Part shown: in pieces, positions 1 through 8,641 of the stretch
How the letters are laid out: every line of letters begins with the position of its first letter
Numbering within the stretch: the stretch's first letter is position 1
Assembly (NCBI RefSeq): GCF_900107725.1
Contig: NZ_FNQO01000003.1
Location: forward strand, 372,001 to 436,000
Length of the DNA: 64,000 nucleotides
Direction: 5' to 3'
Source: Microbulbifer marinus
Lineage (GTDB): Bacteria > Pseudomonadota > Gammaproteobacteria > Pseudomonadales > Cellvibrionaceae
Program-made: the position numbers and the translations under genes
The notes under the pieces: generated by a model
Databases searched by the model: none
What the model was told of the DNA's origin: nothing
Seen by the model: only the letters and a program-made list of their open reading frames with translations

Positions 1-78
1 GTCGGGATCGATCAAATTGCATGACATGCCCGCGTGGACGGGCATCGATGAAGGATAGTGACTGCTGCGAGTGACCAG

Positions 79-759
79 TCAGGCCATTTGGGTACTGCGG
101 CGATGTACGACCTGGCGGCCCTTGTCGGTGATAAACCAGCGGATACCCAGGTGGCTGTGAATCTTGCCCACCATTTCCAGCACCAACAGGCTGTTCAGTG
201 CGCGGGCGGCGGAATTGGTTTCCATACCCCCCTCCTGCACCATGCCGGACAGGGAGCGGAATACACAGTCACCATTGTTCAGCAAGTTCAGTACATGCAG
301 GGCATTGTCATCCAGCTTGCGGATCTGGTTGAAATCCAGCGCCGGCCCCTGCTCCGGGTCCCCCTCGATCTCGTGCTCCAGCAGTGGCATGATTTCCAGC
401 TGCATGGCGCGCAGTTCCTGCTCCAGGTTCTCGACCCGGGCGCGGGCGATGCTGGCGTCGCGCAGCTGGCGGCGCGCGGCGTTGAAGACGAACATACGCG
501 AGGCGATCGCGGCGAGCAGGCAGTAGCCGGTAAAAATCAGCAGGCGCGAGGGGTCACCCTGGATCTCGATCAGCAGGTCGCTCTGGGTAAACTTCAGGAA
601 AATAGGCACCATCAGCGCGCCGCACAGCCCCATAATCAGACAGCGCGCGAGACCGGCGGGGTCTTCCTCGGTAAACAGCATCTGGTAATAGTTCACCAGA
701 CCGCCAAGAATGCCCGAAACCAGCATTACCGCGGTCAGAATGAGCAGATGGTCGAGCAT
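79..759 (-). CDS. Inner-membrane protein, YEATS-associated-helix type
   Basis: The 226-residue protein starts with a hydrophobic segment (about residues 5-25). A second hydrophobic stretch follows around 38-55 and a third around 70-88. A charged, probably coiled region follows (about 95-130), and the C-terminal third resembles a winged-helix-like soluble domain ending in a basic tail. I recognise the N-terminal half as similar to membrane proteins named YEATS-associated helix-containing; this is recall, not a search. The ATG at 757-759 was chosen over an upstream ATG at 780 because AGAGGA lies about 7 bases before it. It is last in the minus-strand dnaX-to-ycgN gene string, 189 bp after the preceding gene, and may have its own promoter. 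Function is unknown. Confidence 0.6.
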   Translation of the reverse strand: MLDHLLILTAVMLVSGILGGLVNYYQMLFTEEDPAGLARCLIMGLCGALMVPIFLKFTQSDLLIEIQGDPSRLLIFTGYCLLAAIASRMFVFNAARRQLRDASIARARVENLEQELRAMQLEIMPLLEHEIEGDPEQGPALDFNQIRKLDDNALHVLNLLNNGDCVFRSLSGMVQEGGMETNSAARALNSLLVLEMVGKIHSHLGIRWFITDKGRQVVHRRSTQMA

Positions 760-948
760 CCGTATTCCTCTGCCATGCACAGCTTGGACGGTGCTGGCAT
801 TTTTCTAATTGGATCGACTCCGCGCCAATGGCGGAGCCAGCCTTATAGATATAGCAGCTGTCACCGGGGACAGTGGCGGCGGAGAGGGGATGCGGCGCCT
901 TTGATCAGGTAATGGGACAGGGGCTCCGGTCACTACTGACCGGTCGAG

Positions 949-1329
949 TCACTGTTCGTTGAAATAGGGATCTTCCTCGAAGCGATGGCGTCGCTGTCGA
1001 CGGTAGCCCAGGTACAGGGAGACCAGCCCCCAGATCGCCATCAGGCTCAGCGCCCCGCCGGTGGCAAACACCAGATTGGCCGTCACTTCCGGGGTGGCCC
1101 CGTCCTCTTCAAACAGGGTCTGGTACACAAACAGCGGCAGCACCGGCAGGGCCACGGAGTCCTGTACCGCGCTCCGCGCGGGGACCAGCAGTGCCGCGGC
1201 GAAAGTCAGCAGCAGCGTGCGGCGCAGCCAGCTCCATTTCCATTTCCGCATAAACCACCACCCCGACAGCAGCAGCACCAGCGTGCCAGCAGCGTAAATC
1301 ATCCAGGCAATTCGATACTCTTCGGCCAT
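949..1329 (-). CDS. Small membrane protein of unknown function
   Basis: This 126-residue protein has about three predicted membrane segments (about residues 8-25, 36-50 and 88-108). It carries a basic patch after the first segment (RKWKWSWLRR) and ends in a charged tail. I do not recognise the family. It begins 14 bases after the ycgN stop codon, which suggests co-transcription with ycgN-ycgL-rnd. The ATG at 1327-1329 is preceded by the purine-rich AGAAGAACG but has no strong ribosome-binding site. No function is proposed. Confidence 0.6.
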   Translation of the reverse strand: MAEEYRIAWMIYAAGTLVLLLSGWWFMRKWKWSWLRRTLLLTFAAALLVPARSAVQDSVALPVLPLFVYQTLFEEDGATPEVTANLVFATGGALSLMAIWGLVSLYLGYRRQRRHRFEEDPYFNEQ

Positions 1330-1343
1330 AGTATTTCGTTCTT

Positions 1344-1799
1344 CTAATTAGGATCGTCACCCACCCAGGTGACAATATGCTCTTCAAAATCGTCTGGGTG
1401 CACCAGTTCTTCGCTGATCACGCAGCCGCGCACCGAGATACCGGCTTCGTGCACCGACTCGGCGCGGCCGGATACCAGCGGATGCCAGTCCTCCAGTGGT
1501 CGCCCCTCTGACAGGGTGCGGTAGGCGCAGGTTGCCGGCAGCCAGCTGAATCCCTGCACATCCTGCGCCCGTAACTGAATGCAGTCCGGCACATGTTGCT
1601 TGCGGTGCGCGTAGTCGCCGCACTGACAGGAATGCGTATCCAGCAGGCGACAGGCCACATTGGTGGTATAGACCTCGCCGCTATCCTCGTCTTCGAGCCG
1701 ATGCAGACAGCAGCGGCCGCAGCCATCGCAGAGCGACTCCCACTCCGCCTCACTCATCTGCTCGAGGGTTTTGCGCTGCCAGAAAGGTTGCTCGGCCAT
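1344..1799 (-). CDS. ycgN: YcgN family cysteine-cluster protein (UPF0260)
   Basis: A 151-residue soluble protein of the YcgN/UPF0260 family. The N-terminal part holds the family's cysteine cluster (CDGCGRCC at about residues 25-32), followed by Cys residues in CRLLD and HSCQCGDY. The pattern resembles a CxxCxxCC zinc/iron-sulfur-binding domain. The family is widespread in gammaproteobacteria. Its biochemical role is unclear, although in E. coli the ycgN region has been linked to envelope stress. It sits between ycgL and a small membrane-protein gene, and the ycgL-ycgN order matches Pseudomonas, which supports the call. Length is normal for the family. Confidence 0.88.
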   Translation of the reverse strand: MAEQPFWQRKTLEQMSEAEWESLCDGCGRCCLHRLEDEDSGEVYTTNVACRLLDTHSCQCGDYAHRKQHVPDCIQLRAQDVQGFSWLPATCAYRTLSEGRPLEDWHPLVSGRAESVHEAGISVRGCVISEELVHPDDFEEHIVTWVGDDPN

Positions 1800-1810
1800 T
1801 GCAATCAGGC

Positions 1811-2098
1811 TCAGCGCTGCAGCTTGCTGTTTTTCGCTGCGACCGCACTCATCTCGGAATCAGCCACCGGCGGCATCTGCAGATAATAGCCGCGCTCGCG
1901 AATTTCATTCAGGACTTTGTTCGCATCTGCGCGGGCAAGTCGCTTATCCGGCGTCACCAGCATGGTGGTGACATGCTGCGGCTTGCCAAACAATTCCAGC
2001 AAGTTTTCCGGTACCCGTACGGTACCCTCGCGCTTGTCTACATACAGGTACATTTCTTCTTTCCGCGGACTGCGGTAGATATCGCACAGGACTTTCAC
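1811..2098 (-). CDS. ycgL: YcgL domain protein
   Basis: This 95-residue protein matches the small YcgL family. It begins [20 protein letters not shown] and contains the family-like [12 protein letters not shown] segment. Biochemical function is unknown. The start codon is GTG at 2096-2098, overlapping the rnd TGA as GTGA. This four-base overlap implies translational coupling to ribonuclease D, and the rnd-ycgL pairing is conserved in Pseudomonas and relatives. No signal peptide or membrane segment is visible. Confidence 0.88.
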   Translation of the reverse strand: MKVLCDIYRSPRKEEMYLYVDKREGTVRVPENLLELFGKPQHVTTMLVTPDKRLARADANKVLNEIRERGYYLQMPPVADSEMSAVAAKNSKLQR

Positions 2099-3225
2099 TT
2101 CACTTCCTCGTCACGCAGCGCTGCCAAAAGTTCGAGCAACGGCTTGCCAATTACCTCTCCACGCCAGCCCGCGAGCCGACCCTGCAGTTCGGGGCGGGGC
2201 GCCTGCACCAGCGCCTCCAACTCTTTCTTGCGCACCAGTATTTCTGCCGGCAGGTTTTCCAGTTCGGCGATCGCGTTGACTTCCTGACGCAACAGCTTGA
2301 GCCACTCGCCCTCGCGCCGGCTGAGTGGTTGCGGCAATCGCGGCGGAGCGTCTTCGCGCTCTGCCGCCCGCGCGATAATCTGCAGCAACGTGTCGCCGTG
2401 CTCACGTAGTGCGCGCCCTTCCAGACCGGGCTGCACCAGAGTGGCTTTGTGCTGCGGCAGTTGCTGAGCCAGGTTCATGCAGACATTTTCTTTCAGCAGA
2501 TGGTTGCGCGGCACGTCCCGCAGTCGCGCCTCCCGCTCGCGCCAGGCACACAGGTCCTGCAGTGCCGCCAGCTGCTTACCGCGCAGGCGCCAGGCCCCTT
2601 TCACTCTCTGGTAATAGAGCTCCGGGGGCTGCGGGCTTCGTGCTGCAGTCACCAGCGCGGTGCAGTCTTCCTGCAACCACTCCAGGCGCTCCTGCTCCCG
2701 CAGTCGTTTCACCAGCACCCCGTACAGTAGTGGCAGCCAGGCCACATCCAGTGCGGCGTAATTTTTCTGCGCGTCACTGAGGGGGCGCTGCAGCCAGTCG
2801 GAGCGCGTCTCGCTCTTCGGCAGATCGATATTGAGCAGTTCCTTGACCGTGGCGGCGTAGCCCAGGCCCGCGCCCATGCCGGTAAGTGCCGCAGCGATCT
2901 GGGTATCGAAAATTGGTTCGGGAATCGCGCCCAGCAGTCGCTCCAGTGTTTCCAGATCTTCGCTGCAGCTGTGCATGATCTTGGTCACACCGGTATCCAG
3001 CAACAGCTCGCGCAGTGGCTGCAGGTTTTCTACCGCCAGGTTGTCAATCAGGTAACAGCGCTCGCCGTCCCCGACCTGCACCAGTGCCGGCTGCGGGTAG
3101 AAGGTGCGGCTGCGCATAAACTCGGTATCCAGCGCCACCGCATTTTGCTGCCGCCAGCGGGCGCACAGCTCCGCCAATTGGTCGTCGCTGTCGATCCAGA
3201 TCGGGGTGGTATCTACTTTGATCAT
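2095..3225 (-). CDS. rnd: Ribonuclease D
   Basis: A 3'-5' exoribonuclease that trims tRNA precursors and other stable RNAs. The 376-residue length is typical. The DEDD exonuclease motifs are visible: exo I ALDTEFMR near residues 33-40, exo II HSCSEDLETLERL near 85-97, and exo III YAALDVAWLPLLY near 155-167, with the Tyr of the DEDDy subtype. An HRDC-like helical domain follows (about 210-290), then the C-terminal part typical of RNase D. It lies 8 bases downstream of recR and overlaps ycgL, so it is part of the minus-strand gene string. Nothing is missing from the catalytic set. Confidence 0.95.
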   Translation of the reverse strand: MIKVDTTPIWIDSDDQLAELCARWRQQNAVALDTEFMRSRTFYPQPALVQVGDGERCYLIDNLAVENLQPLRELLLDTGVTKIMHSCSEDLETLERLLGAIPEPIFDTQIAAALTGMGAGLGYAATVKELLNIDLPKSETRSDWLQRPLSDAQKNYAALDVAWLPLLYGVLVKRLREQERLEWLQEDCTALVTAARSPQPPELYYQRVKGAWRLRGKQLAALQDLCAWREREARLRDVPRNHLLKENVCMNLAQQLPQHKATLVQPGLEGRALREHGDTLLQIIARAAEREDAPPRLPQPLSRREGEWLKLLRQEVNAIAELENLPAEILVRKKELEALVQAPRPELQGRLAGWRGEVIGKPLLELLAALRDEEVK

Positions 3226-3233
3226 CAGCGCCC

Positions 3234-3839
3234 TCAGCCGCCCGGGAAAAATGAGGTGCGGCTGTTGAACGCGTGGGCCAGGGTGCCGCCATCGATATAT
3301 TCCAGCTCGCCGCCGATGGGCACACCGTGGGCAATGCGGCTCACGTTGACGCCCTGTGCTTTGGCGCGCTCGGCAATAAACTGTGCGGTGGCTTCACCTT
3401 CGACGGTGGGATTGGTGGCGATAATCAGCTCTTCGAGCGCCTCGTTGGCGAGGCGCTGCTCCAACAGGTCGATGCCGAGGCTCGCCGGGCCCACCCCGTC
3501 GATCGGCGACAGGTGCCCGTGCAGCACAAAATAACGGCCGTGGTAATTGCCCGCCTGCTCGATCGCCAGCACATCCGCCGGCGTTTCCACCACGCACAGG
3601 GATTTCTGGTCGCGGCGACTGTTGTTGCACAGGGAGCAGATCTCCTGCTCGGTCAGGGTGCGGCACTGGCTGCAGCGGCCGACTTTTTCCACCGCCTGCT
3701 CCAGGGTACGCGCCAGCAGGCCGGCGGCATCGCGGTCTTTCTCCAGCAGGTACATTGCCATACGTTGCGCCGATTTCGGGCCGACGCCAGGCAGACAGCG
3801 CAGCGCGCGTATCAGATCTTCGATCAGGGGACTAAACAT
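3234..3839 (-). CDS. recR: Recombination mediator RecR
   Basis: RecR acts with RecO and RecF to load RecA at single-strand gaps. The 201-residue length is standard. Visible features are an N-terminal helix-hairpin-helix ([15 protein letters not shown], residues 14-28), a four-cysteine zinc site (CSQC and CSLC, about 57-72), and a Toprim domain starting at [10 protein letters not shown]. It follows ybaB by 31 bases. The dnaX-ybaB-recR order is conserved across gammaproteobacteria, which makes the call very safe. Confidence 0.97.
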   Translation of the reverse strand: MFSPLIEDLIRALRCLPGVGPKSAQRMAMYLLEKDRDAAGLLARTLEQAVEKVGRCSQCRTLTEQEICSLCNNSRRDQKSLCVVETPADVLAIEQAGNYHGRYFVLHGHLSPIDGVGPASLGIDLLEQRLANEALEELIIATNPTVEGEATAQFIAERAKAQGVNVSRIAHGVPIGGELEYIDGGTLAHAFNSRTSFFPGG

Positions 3840-3870
3840 AAATGACAGAAACTATTCGCCGAAGCGCGCC

Positions 3871-4215
3871 TTAAAAGGGAAACTTGAAGCCTTCCGGCAG
3901 GTTCATACCGCCGGCGAGATTGCCCATCTGCTGTTTTTGCAGTTCCTGCGCCTTTTCTTCAGCACGGCGCACCGCATCATTCACCGCTGCGGCCAGCAGG
4001 TCTTCCAGCATCTCTTTCTCTTCACGGAGCAGGTCCGGATCGATTGCCACCGAGATGACATCGTGACGGCCGTTCATCGTGACCTTAACCATGCCGGCAC
4101 CGGACTCTCCGCAGACACGCAGCTCGTTCAATTCCTGCTGCAACTTCTGCATTTTTTCCTGCATCTCGGCCTGCATTTTCTGGGCCTGCTGCATCAAATC
4201 GCCCAAACCTTTCAT
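3871..4215 (-). CDS. ybaB: YbaB/EbfC nucleoid-associated DNA-binding protein
   Basis: A 114-residue member of the YbaB/EbfC family, small dimeric DNA-binding proteins that coat the nucleoid. The sequence shows the typical N-terminal methionine- and glutamine-rich helix ([20 protein letters not shown]), the central strand region with [11 protein letters not shown], and a C-terminal glycine-rich tail ([16 protein letters not shown]). It lies between dnaX and recR, the canonical position, with 62 and 31 bases of spacing. Confidence 0.96.
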   Translation of the reverse strand: MKGLGDLMQQAQKMQAEMQEKMQKLQQELNELRVCGESGAGMVKVTMNGRHDVISVAIDPDLLREEKEMLEDLLAAAVNDAVRRAEEKAQELQKQQMGNLAGGMNLPEGFKFPF

Positions 4216-4277
4216 AATCGGCTCAACCTCTGTGATCTTCGGTGCGCCTTACGCACTCTGTGGAATTTCTGAATCTG

Positions 4278-6293
4278 TTAGTCCGCTTCTACCAGGGACT
4301 CCACCGAGTCATCTTGCAACTCGGCGCGGAACTCCTGTTGCAGTTCCTGCACCAGCGGGTCTCCCGCCAGGGCGTCACGTGCAGCGGCCAGGCGCGCCTC
4401 ACGCGTGGCGGCGGCCAGGCGCGCCGGGGTGGTCCCCTGCACCTGGCCGACCTGGATGTGCACAGTAACCGGCTGCTGGAAGAAATCGCTCAGCAGATCC
4501 GCCAGCCGGCGCTGGTGCACCTCGTCGTAGAGACTGCTGTAGGACTCGTCCAGGGTAAAGGAAAGTATATTGTCCTGCCGCCCCACCAGCTCCAGATGGA
4601 AGGCGATGGAGTGCAGAATGCCGCTGATACCCAACTGGCTGTAGAGCGCCGGCCAGCTGCCGGGGGTCAACGCATCGAGGCGCGCGCTCGCAGGCTTCTC
4701 CGCGACCGGCTGTTGCGGTTCAGGCTGGGATTCCTGCGGCGGCACCGGCGCCGACTCCACCTGCGCCACCTGCTGGCGGAGCTGCTCCCGCAGCGCAGCG
4801 CGCGTATCCTGTGATACGGGCTGACTCGGCTCTGGCGGCTGTTGGGCAGGCGCGGCCGGTTCGTCGACGACAGCATCAGCTGCCGCGGTCACCGGTTCCG
4901 GCGGCCGCACAACCGGCTCCGGCTGCACCTGCGCCATCCGGGCAGATTCGGGGACTTGAGGGGCCGCTACCGTTATTTCGGGTTGTTGCGCTATCCCCAC
5001 TTCGCCATTGGATGGTGGCGCAGCGTCGACAGGCGCCCCGCCGGCTTCAGCCGGTTGCGGGTCCGCCAGGGACTTTTTTTCCGCGGCTACCTCCGGGACG
5101 GCCGGCGCCTCTGGCTGTGATACCGGCGCTGCGACAGGTTGCTGCGCCGCCGCTTGCGTTTCCGCCGCGGCGCCTTGCGGCAGGCTGCTACGCGGGATAT
5201 CGGCTACCCCCTGGGGGCGGAAAGCCAGCATGCGCAGCAGCGCCATCTCGAAACCGCTGCGCGGGTCCGGCGCCAGAGACAGGTCGCGGCGTGCGAGCAA
5301 CGCCATCTGGTAGTAGAGCTGCACGTTTTCCGGTGCAATGCGCGCGGCGTGGTCGCGCAGGCGTTCGCCATCGCCGAGGGCATTGTCTACGGATTGCGGC
5401 AGTACCTGGGTTACGGCGATGCGATGCAGGTTATTGGCCAGTTCCGCCAGCGCCGCGCTGTAATCGGGCGCCTGTTGTGCCAGCTCCTCGACCGCGGCGA
5501 ACAGTGCCGGTGCACTCTCGTCTGCCAGAGCCTGCAACAGCTTCCAGACCAGGCCGGAATCGATGCTGCCGAGCATGGCCCGAACTTCCGCCTCGCTGAT
5601 CTTGCCACCGCCAAAGGCGATCGCCTGATCCGTAAGGCTCATGGCGTCACGCATGCTGCCATCTGCGGCGCGCCCCAGATGCCACAGGGCCCCTTCCTCG
5701 AAGGGCACCATTTCCTGCTCCAGCACGAAGCGCAGGTGCTCGACCACGCGCTCCGGGCTCATATTCTTCAGATTGAACTGCAGGCAGCGGGACAGCACGG
5801 TCACCGGCAGCTTCTGCGGATCGGTAGTGGCGAGCAGGAATTTGACGTGGGGCGGCGGCTCTTCCAGGGTTTTCAACAGTGCGTTGAACGAGCTGTTCGA
5901 CAGCATGTGCACTTCGTCGATCAGATAGACCTTGTAACGGCCTCTGGTCGGCGCGTACTGGACATTTTCCAGCAGCTCGCGGGTGTCCTCCACCTTGGTG
6001 CGCGAAGCCGCGTCCACCTCGATCAGGTCGACGAAACGACCCTCGGCGATCTCGCAGCAGGCCGCGCACTGGCCACAGGGTTCGGAGCTGACACCGCTCT
6101 CACAGTTCAGGCACTTGGCCAGGATGCGCGCGATGGTGGTTTTACCCACGCCACGGGTACCGGCAAACAGGTAGGCGTGGTGCAGGCGGCCGTTATCCAG
6201 GGCGTTGATCAGCGCCTGGAGCACATGCTCCTGCCCCACCATCTCCCGAAACAACCGCGGCCGCCACTTGCGCGCCAGTACTTGATAACTCAT
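4278..6293 (-). CDS. dnaX: DNA polymerase III subunits tau and gamma
   Basis: The clamp-loader ATPase of the replicative polymerase. The full-length tau product is 671 residues. Visible parts are Walker A GTRGVGKT (residues 45-52), the four-Cys zinc module (about 61-79), Walker B YLIDEVHML, and the SRC-type sensor (LSRCLQF). A Pro/Ala/Gln/Glu-rich linker spans about 370-560, and the C-terminal tau domain binds polymerase and helicase. The ATG at 6291-6293 begins the conserved MSYQVLARKWRPR; the 111 residues available upstream of it are unlike the family. A programmed frameshift site inside the linker (annotated separately) should yield a gamma protein of about 415 residues. First gene of the minus-strand string, divergent from the ECF sigma gene. 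Confidence 0.97.
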   Translation of the reverse strand: MSYQVLARKWRPRLFREMVGQEHVLQALINALDNGRLHHAYLFAGTRGVGKTTIARILAKCLNCESGVSSEPCGQCAACCEIAEGRFVDLIEVDAASRTKVEDTRELLENVQYAPTRGRYKVYLIDEVHMLSNSSFNALLKTLEEPPPHVKFLLATTDPQKLPVTVLSRCLQFNLKNMSPERVVEHLRFVLEQEMVPFEEGALWHLGRAADGSMRDAMSLTDQAIAFGGGKISEAEVRAMLGSIDSGLVWKLLQALADESAPALFAAVEELAQQAPDYSAALAELANNLHRIAVTQVLPQSVDNALGDGERLRDHAARIAPENVQLYYQMALLARRDLSLAPDPRSGFEMALLRMLAFRPQGVADIPRSSLPQGAAAETQAAAQQPVAAPVSQPEAPAVPEVAAEKKSLADPQPAEAGGAPVDAAPPSNGEVGIAQQPEITVAAPQVPESARMAQVQPEPVVRPPEPVTAAADAVVDEPAAPAQQPPEPSQPVSQDTRAALREQLRQQVAQVESAPVPPQESQPEPQQPVAEKPASARLDALTPGSWPALYSQLGISGILHSIAFHLELVGRQDNILSFTLDESYSSLYDEVHQRRLADLLSDFFQQPVTVHIQVGQVQGTTPARLAAATREARLAAARDALAGDPLVQELQQEFRAELQDDSVESLVEAD
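5037..5094 (-). promoter_or_regulatory. Programmed -1 ribosomal frameshift signal in dnaX
   Basis: On the coding (minus) strand the slippery heptamer A AAA AAG, in the correct phase, covers 5079-5073 (codons 405-407). A Shine-Dalgarno-like GGAGG (5094-5090) lies exactly 10 bases upstream. Downstream, after 11 bases, comes a stem-loop: CCCG, a CAA bulge, CCGGC, loop TGAA, GCCGG, CGGG (5061-5037). Slipping back one base gives eight new codons (VPGGPATG) and then TGA at 5049-5047, inside the loop. These are the same three elements known to drive about half of E. coli dnaX translation into gamma. Gamma would be 415 residues. The efficiency here is not known. Confidence 0.85.
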
Positions 6294-6550
6294 CCGCTCT
6301 CCAGCGCCCACCGGCGCCATTGCTGTGTCTGTAATTTGGGCGCCAGTGGCGCGGGGGCCATTATACCGGCATAGACGGTGAGGCATAGCTAGGGAACCGC
6401 TGAACAACTCCATGGCCTCTCTACGGGCCCCAGATAAGAGGAAGCCCCTCGTCGCCGAGCCGGCGCCTGTGATATAACTGTGCGCCAGCTCGCAATTACA
6501 ACAACGATCGAATAACCACAGCGAGTGCAGTACGGGGAAACCTCTAAGTA

Positions 6551-7078
6551 ATGAACAAAGCTCGGAAAACGCTTCTGGAAAAGCTGTTTGCCGAACACGG
6601 CCAGGCATTGGTGCGCTTTGTGGCACGCATTGTCAAAAGCACCGAAGATGCCGAGGACATAGCCCAGCACGCCTATTTGCGCCTGCAGAAACTCAGCGAT
6701 GAGAAAGAGCTGGATAACCCGCGCGCCTACCTCTACCAGATTGCCAACAACCTGGCGGTAGACCAGCTGCGCCGGGGCAAGCTGCATATGGAATACATCA
6801 GCCAGCAAATGCCCGCGGAAGGGGAAACCATCAGCGACGAACACGCGGACCACCAGTCACCGGAGCGGGTACTGGCTGCCCGCCAGCAGCTGCAGTCTAT
6901 TTATGAAGCCATGGACAGCCTACCGATCAAATGCCGCCAAGCGTTCCTGCTGCACCGCACCCGCGGGCTCTCCTACAACGAAATCGCGCAAGAAATGAAC
7001 ACTTCGGTGAGCAGTGTGGAGAAATACATACTGCAGGCCCTCAAAGTGTGTCGCCGGCGGGTAGAAGTGAACAGGTAG
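6551..7078 (+). CDS. FecI-type ECF RNA polymerase sigma factor
   Basis: A 175-residue extracytoplasmic-function sigma factor. Sigma region 2 is seen as FVARIVKSTEDAEDIAQ through DNPRAYLYQIANNLAVDQLRR (about residues 22-76). Region 4 is SLPIKCRQAFLLHRTRGLSYNEIAQEMN with a helix-turn-helix (about 122-165). FecI-like sigma factors work with a membrane FecR and an STN-containing TonB-dependent receptor, and both follow here. The usual tight coupling to fecR is absent: 388 bases separate the two. It is divergent from dnaX. No regulatory domain is fused. Confidence 0.92.
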   Translation: MNKARKTLLEKLFAEHGQALVRFVARIVKSTEDAEDIAQHAYLRLQKLSDEKELDNPRAYLYQIANNLAVDQLRRGKLHMEYISQQMPAEGETISDEHADHQSPERVLAARQQLQSIYEAMDSLPIKCRQAFLLHRTRGLSYNEIAQEMNTSVSSVEKYILQALKVCRRRVEVNR

Positions 7079-7466
7079 CCCTCCGGAAACCGATCAGTGA
7101 CAAAAGTATCGGAGGATCCGGACACCCGGCGCGCTTTTCATCCCAACCATCGCAAACGATTTGCGGAAACGTGAGCGAGCGCACAGGCTTTGTGCACGCC
7201 AATTCCGATCTGTTCACAAATTTAATTGAGGGGGATAACCAGTCGGTCGTCTTATCTCAAAGCCCGGTCATTTGAACACACAAACCGGAGCAAAAGAAAA
7301 ATAAAACGCTAAGATATGGAAGCGTTGGCAGAAGTTATTGCGCCAAGCGTGCAGTGCACGGAAAAAATCGCGCCAAATGGGCCGTTTTTCATAGAATGCA
7401 CCAAAACAAGGCGGGAGCGGGAAGCTCCTGACCAGGCAAAAGATGGATTGAGCAAGGTAAACAGCG
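7079..7466 (+). other. Long intergenic region between sigma and anti-sigma genes
   Basis: This 388-base stretch has no convincing gene. A small plus-strand reading frame starting at 7316 runs into fecR but lacks a ribosome-binding site and any recognisable domain. Two perfect short inverted repeats are visible: CGCAAA-N3-TTTGCG at 7151-7165, and AACGCT-N10-AGCGTT at 7305-7326. The second is about 140 bases before the fecR start and could be an operator. The space is large enough for a separate fecR promoter or a small RNA. Neither can be proved from the sequence. Confidence 0.4.
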
Positions 7467-8531
7467 GTGAATACAGCGGGCGTACAAGAAGTACAAAATG
7501 AAGACAGGCTGGATCAGGCGTGCGCCTGGGTCGCACGCCTGCGCTCCGACGCCGTCAGCCCCGCGGACCGCCGCGAATTTGCGGCGTGGCTAACCGAAAC
7601 CGCTGACAACCAGCGCGCATTTGATGAGGTGAGCGAACTGTGGGGAGACCTGGGTGCGCTTGCCCATATGCCGATTGACGACCTGTTTCCCGAGAGCCGG
7701 CCGACCTCCACTTCCGCGACCCGCCCCAGCGAACGCAAAACCAGCACCGCAACTGGTGGCGCAATGGCGGCTGGCGGCTGGAATTTTGCCCAGTGGCTGA
7801 TGGGCGGCGGCCTGGTTACGGCCTGCCTGGTAGTGACACTGTGGGTCGGCAACCAGTGGCTGAACGGTGACAAGACCCGCGAACAGACGTTCATCACTCA
7901 AGTCGGCGAAACCCGCACCGTGACACTCGCAGACGGCTCCCAGATTCAGCTCAATACCAATACCGAGCTGCACGTGGCCTACAGCCGCGAAGAGCGCCGC
8001 ACCCAGTTACTGCGCGGCGAGGCCTATTTCGATGTGGCCCGCCAGACGGCCCGCCCGTTTACCGTTGCGGCGGGCAAGGCGAATATCCGCGTACTGGGCA
8101 CGGAGTTTAACGTGGAGCGCAATCCGGGCAGCACCCGAGTTTCCGTGACCGGCGGCGTCGTCTCGGTCAGCGAGGCCGAGAGCGGAGCCGGCCTGCAGCC
8201 CGAATCCGTCAAACTGGTCAAGAATCAGAAGGTCAGCGTTTCCAGCCGTGGTCTGGGCAGCGTCGGCCGCACCTCCCCGGAAGAGGCGCTGGACTGGACC
8301 CGCGGCGTACTGGTATTCGAACAGACCCCGCTGACCGAAGCCCTAGAGGAGCTGAACCGCTACCTGAAGGTGCCCGCCGCGGCAGATGCCAGTGTGCATG
8401 ACCAGCTGCTGTCCGGTACTTTCGAGCTGTCCGACCCGGACAACACCCTGAAAGCCATCGCGACTGCGCTCAACCTGCAGCAGGACCACAGCGACCCTAA
8501 CCTGACTCTCTTGTCTCCCAAGCGCAACTAA
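7467..8531 (+). CDS. FecR-type transmembrane anti-sigma factor
   Basis: A 354-residue protein with the full FecR layout. An N-terminal cytoplasmic DUF4880-like domain (DQACAWVARLRSD through RAFDEVSELW, about residues 15-60) should hold the ECF sigma factor. One membrane helix (about 112-132) follows. The periplasmic FecR domain (QVGETRTVTLADGSQIQLN through VLGTEFNVE, about 145-220) and a C-terminal DUF4974-like secretin/TonB short domain (about 275-350) come next. FecR passes the ligand-bound state of the receptor to the sigma factor. Translation probably starts at a GTG (7467-7469). It is followed after 110 bases by the STN-containing receptor, its expected partner. Confidence 0.9.
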   Translation: MNTAGVQEVQNEDRLDQACAWVARLRSDAVSPADRREFAAWLTETADNQRAFDEVSELWGDLGALAHMPIDDLFPESRPTSTSATRPSERKTSTATGGAMAAGGWNFAQWLMGGGLVTACLVVTLWVGNQWLNGDKTREQTFITQVGETRTVTLADGSQIQLNTNTELHVAYSREERRTQLLRGEAYFDVARQTARPFTVAAGKANIRVLGTEFNVERNPGSTRVSVTGGVVSVSEAESGAGLQPESVKLVKNQKVSVSSRGLGSVGRTSPEEALDWTRGVLVFEQTPLTEALEELNRYLKVPAAADASVHDQLLSGTFELSDPDNTLKAIATALNLQQDHSDPNLTLLSPKRN

Positions 8532-8641
8532 GTTATAAAACCCGCTTGGGCGATCGTTTATTGTACAGCTCCTGTACGCCTCGCCCGCAACGACACTGCA
8601 TTACAACAAAATGCCCCACGCAACGCGGCGTGCGGGCAGCG

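Noticed and set aside
5139..6374. 411-residue plus-strand open frame over dnaX
   Set aside because: Shadow of the minus-strand ATPase; no recognisable domain.
6294..6550. 4.5S SRP RNA gene next to dnaX
   Set aside because: Searched both strands for the GGTCAGGTCCGGAAGGAAGC core; not present.
7316..7501. Possible 61-residue gene between the sigma and fecR genes
   Set aside because: No ribosome-binding site, composition unlike a protein, overlaps the fecR start.
8563..8577. LexA-type box (GTACAG-CTC-CTGTAC)
   Set aside because: The halves are in the wrong order and spacing for CTGT-N8-ACAG; the gene is not SOS-related.
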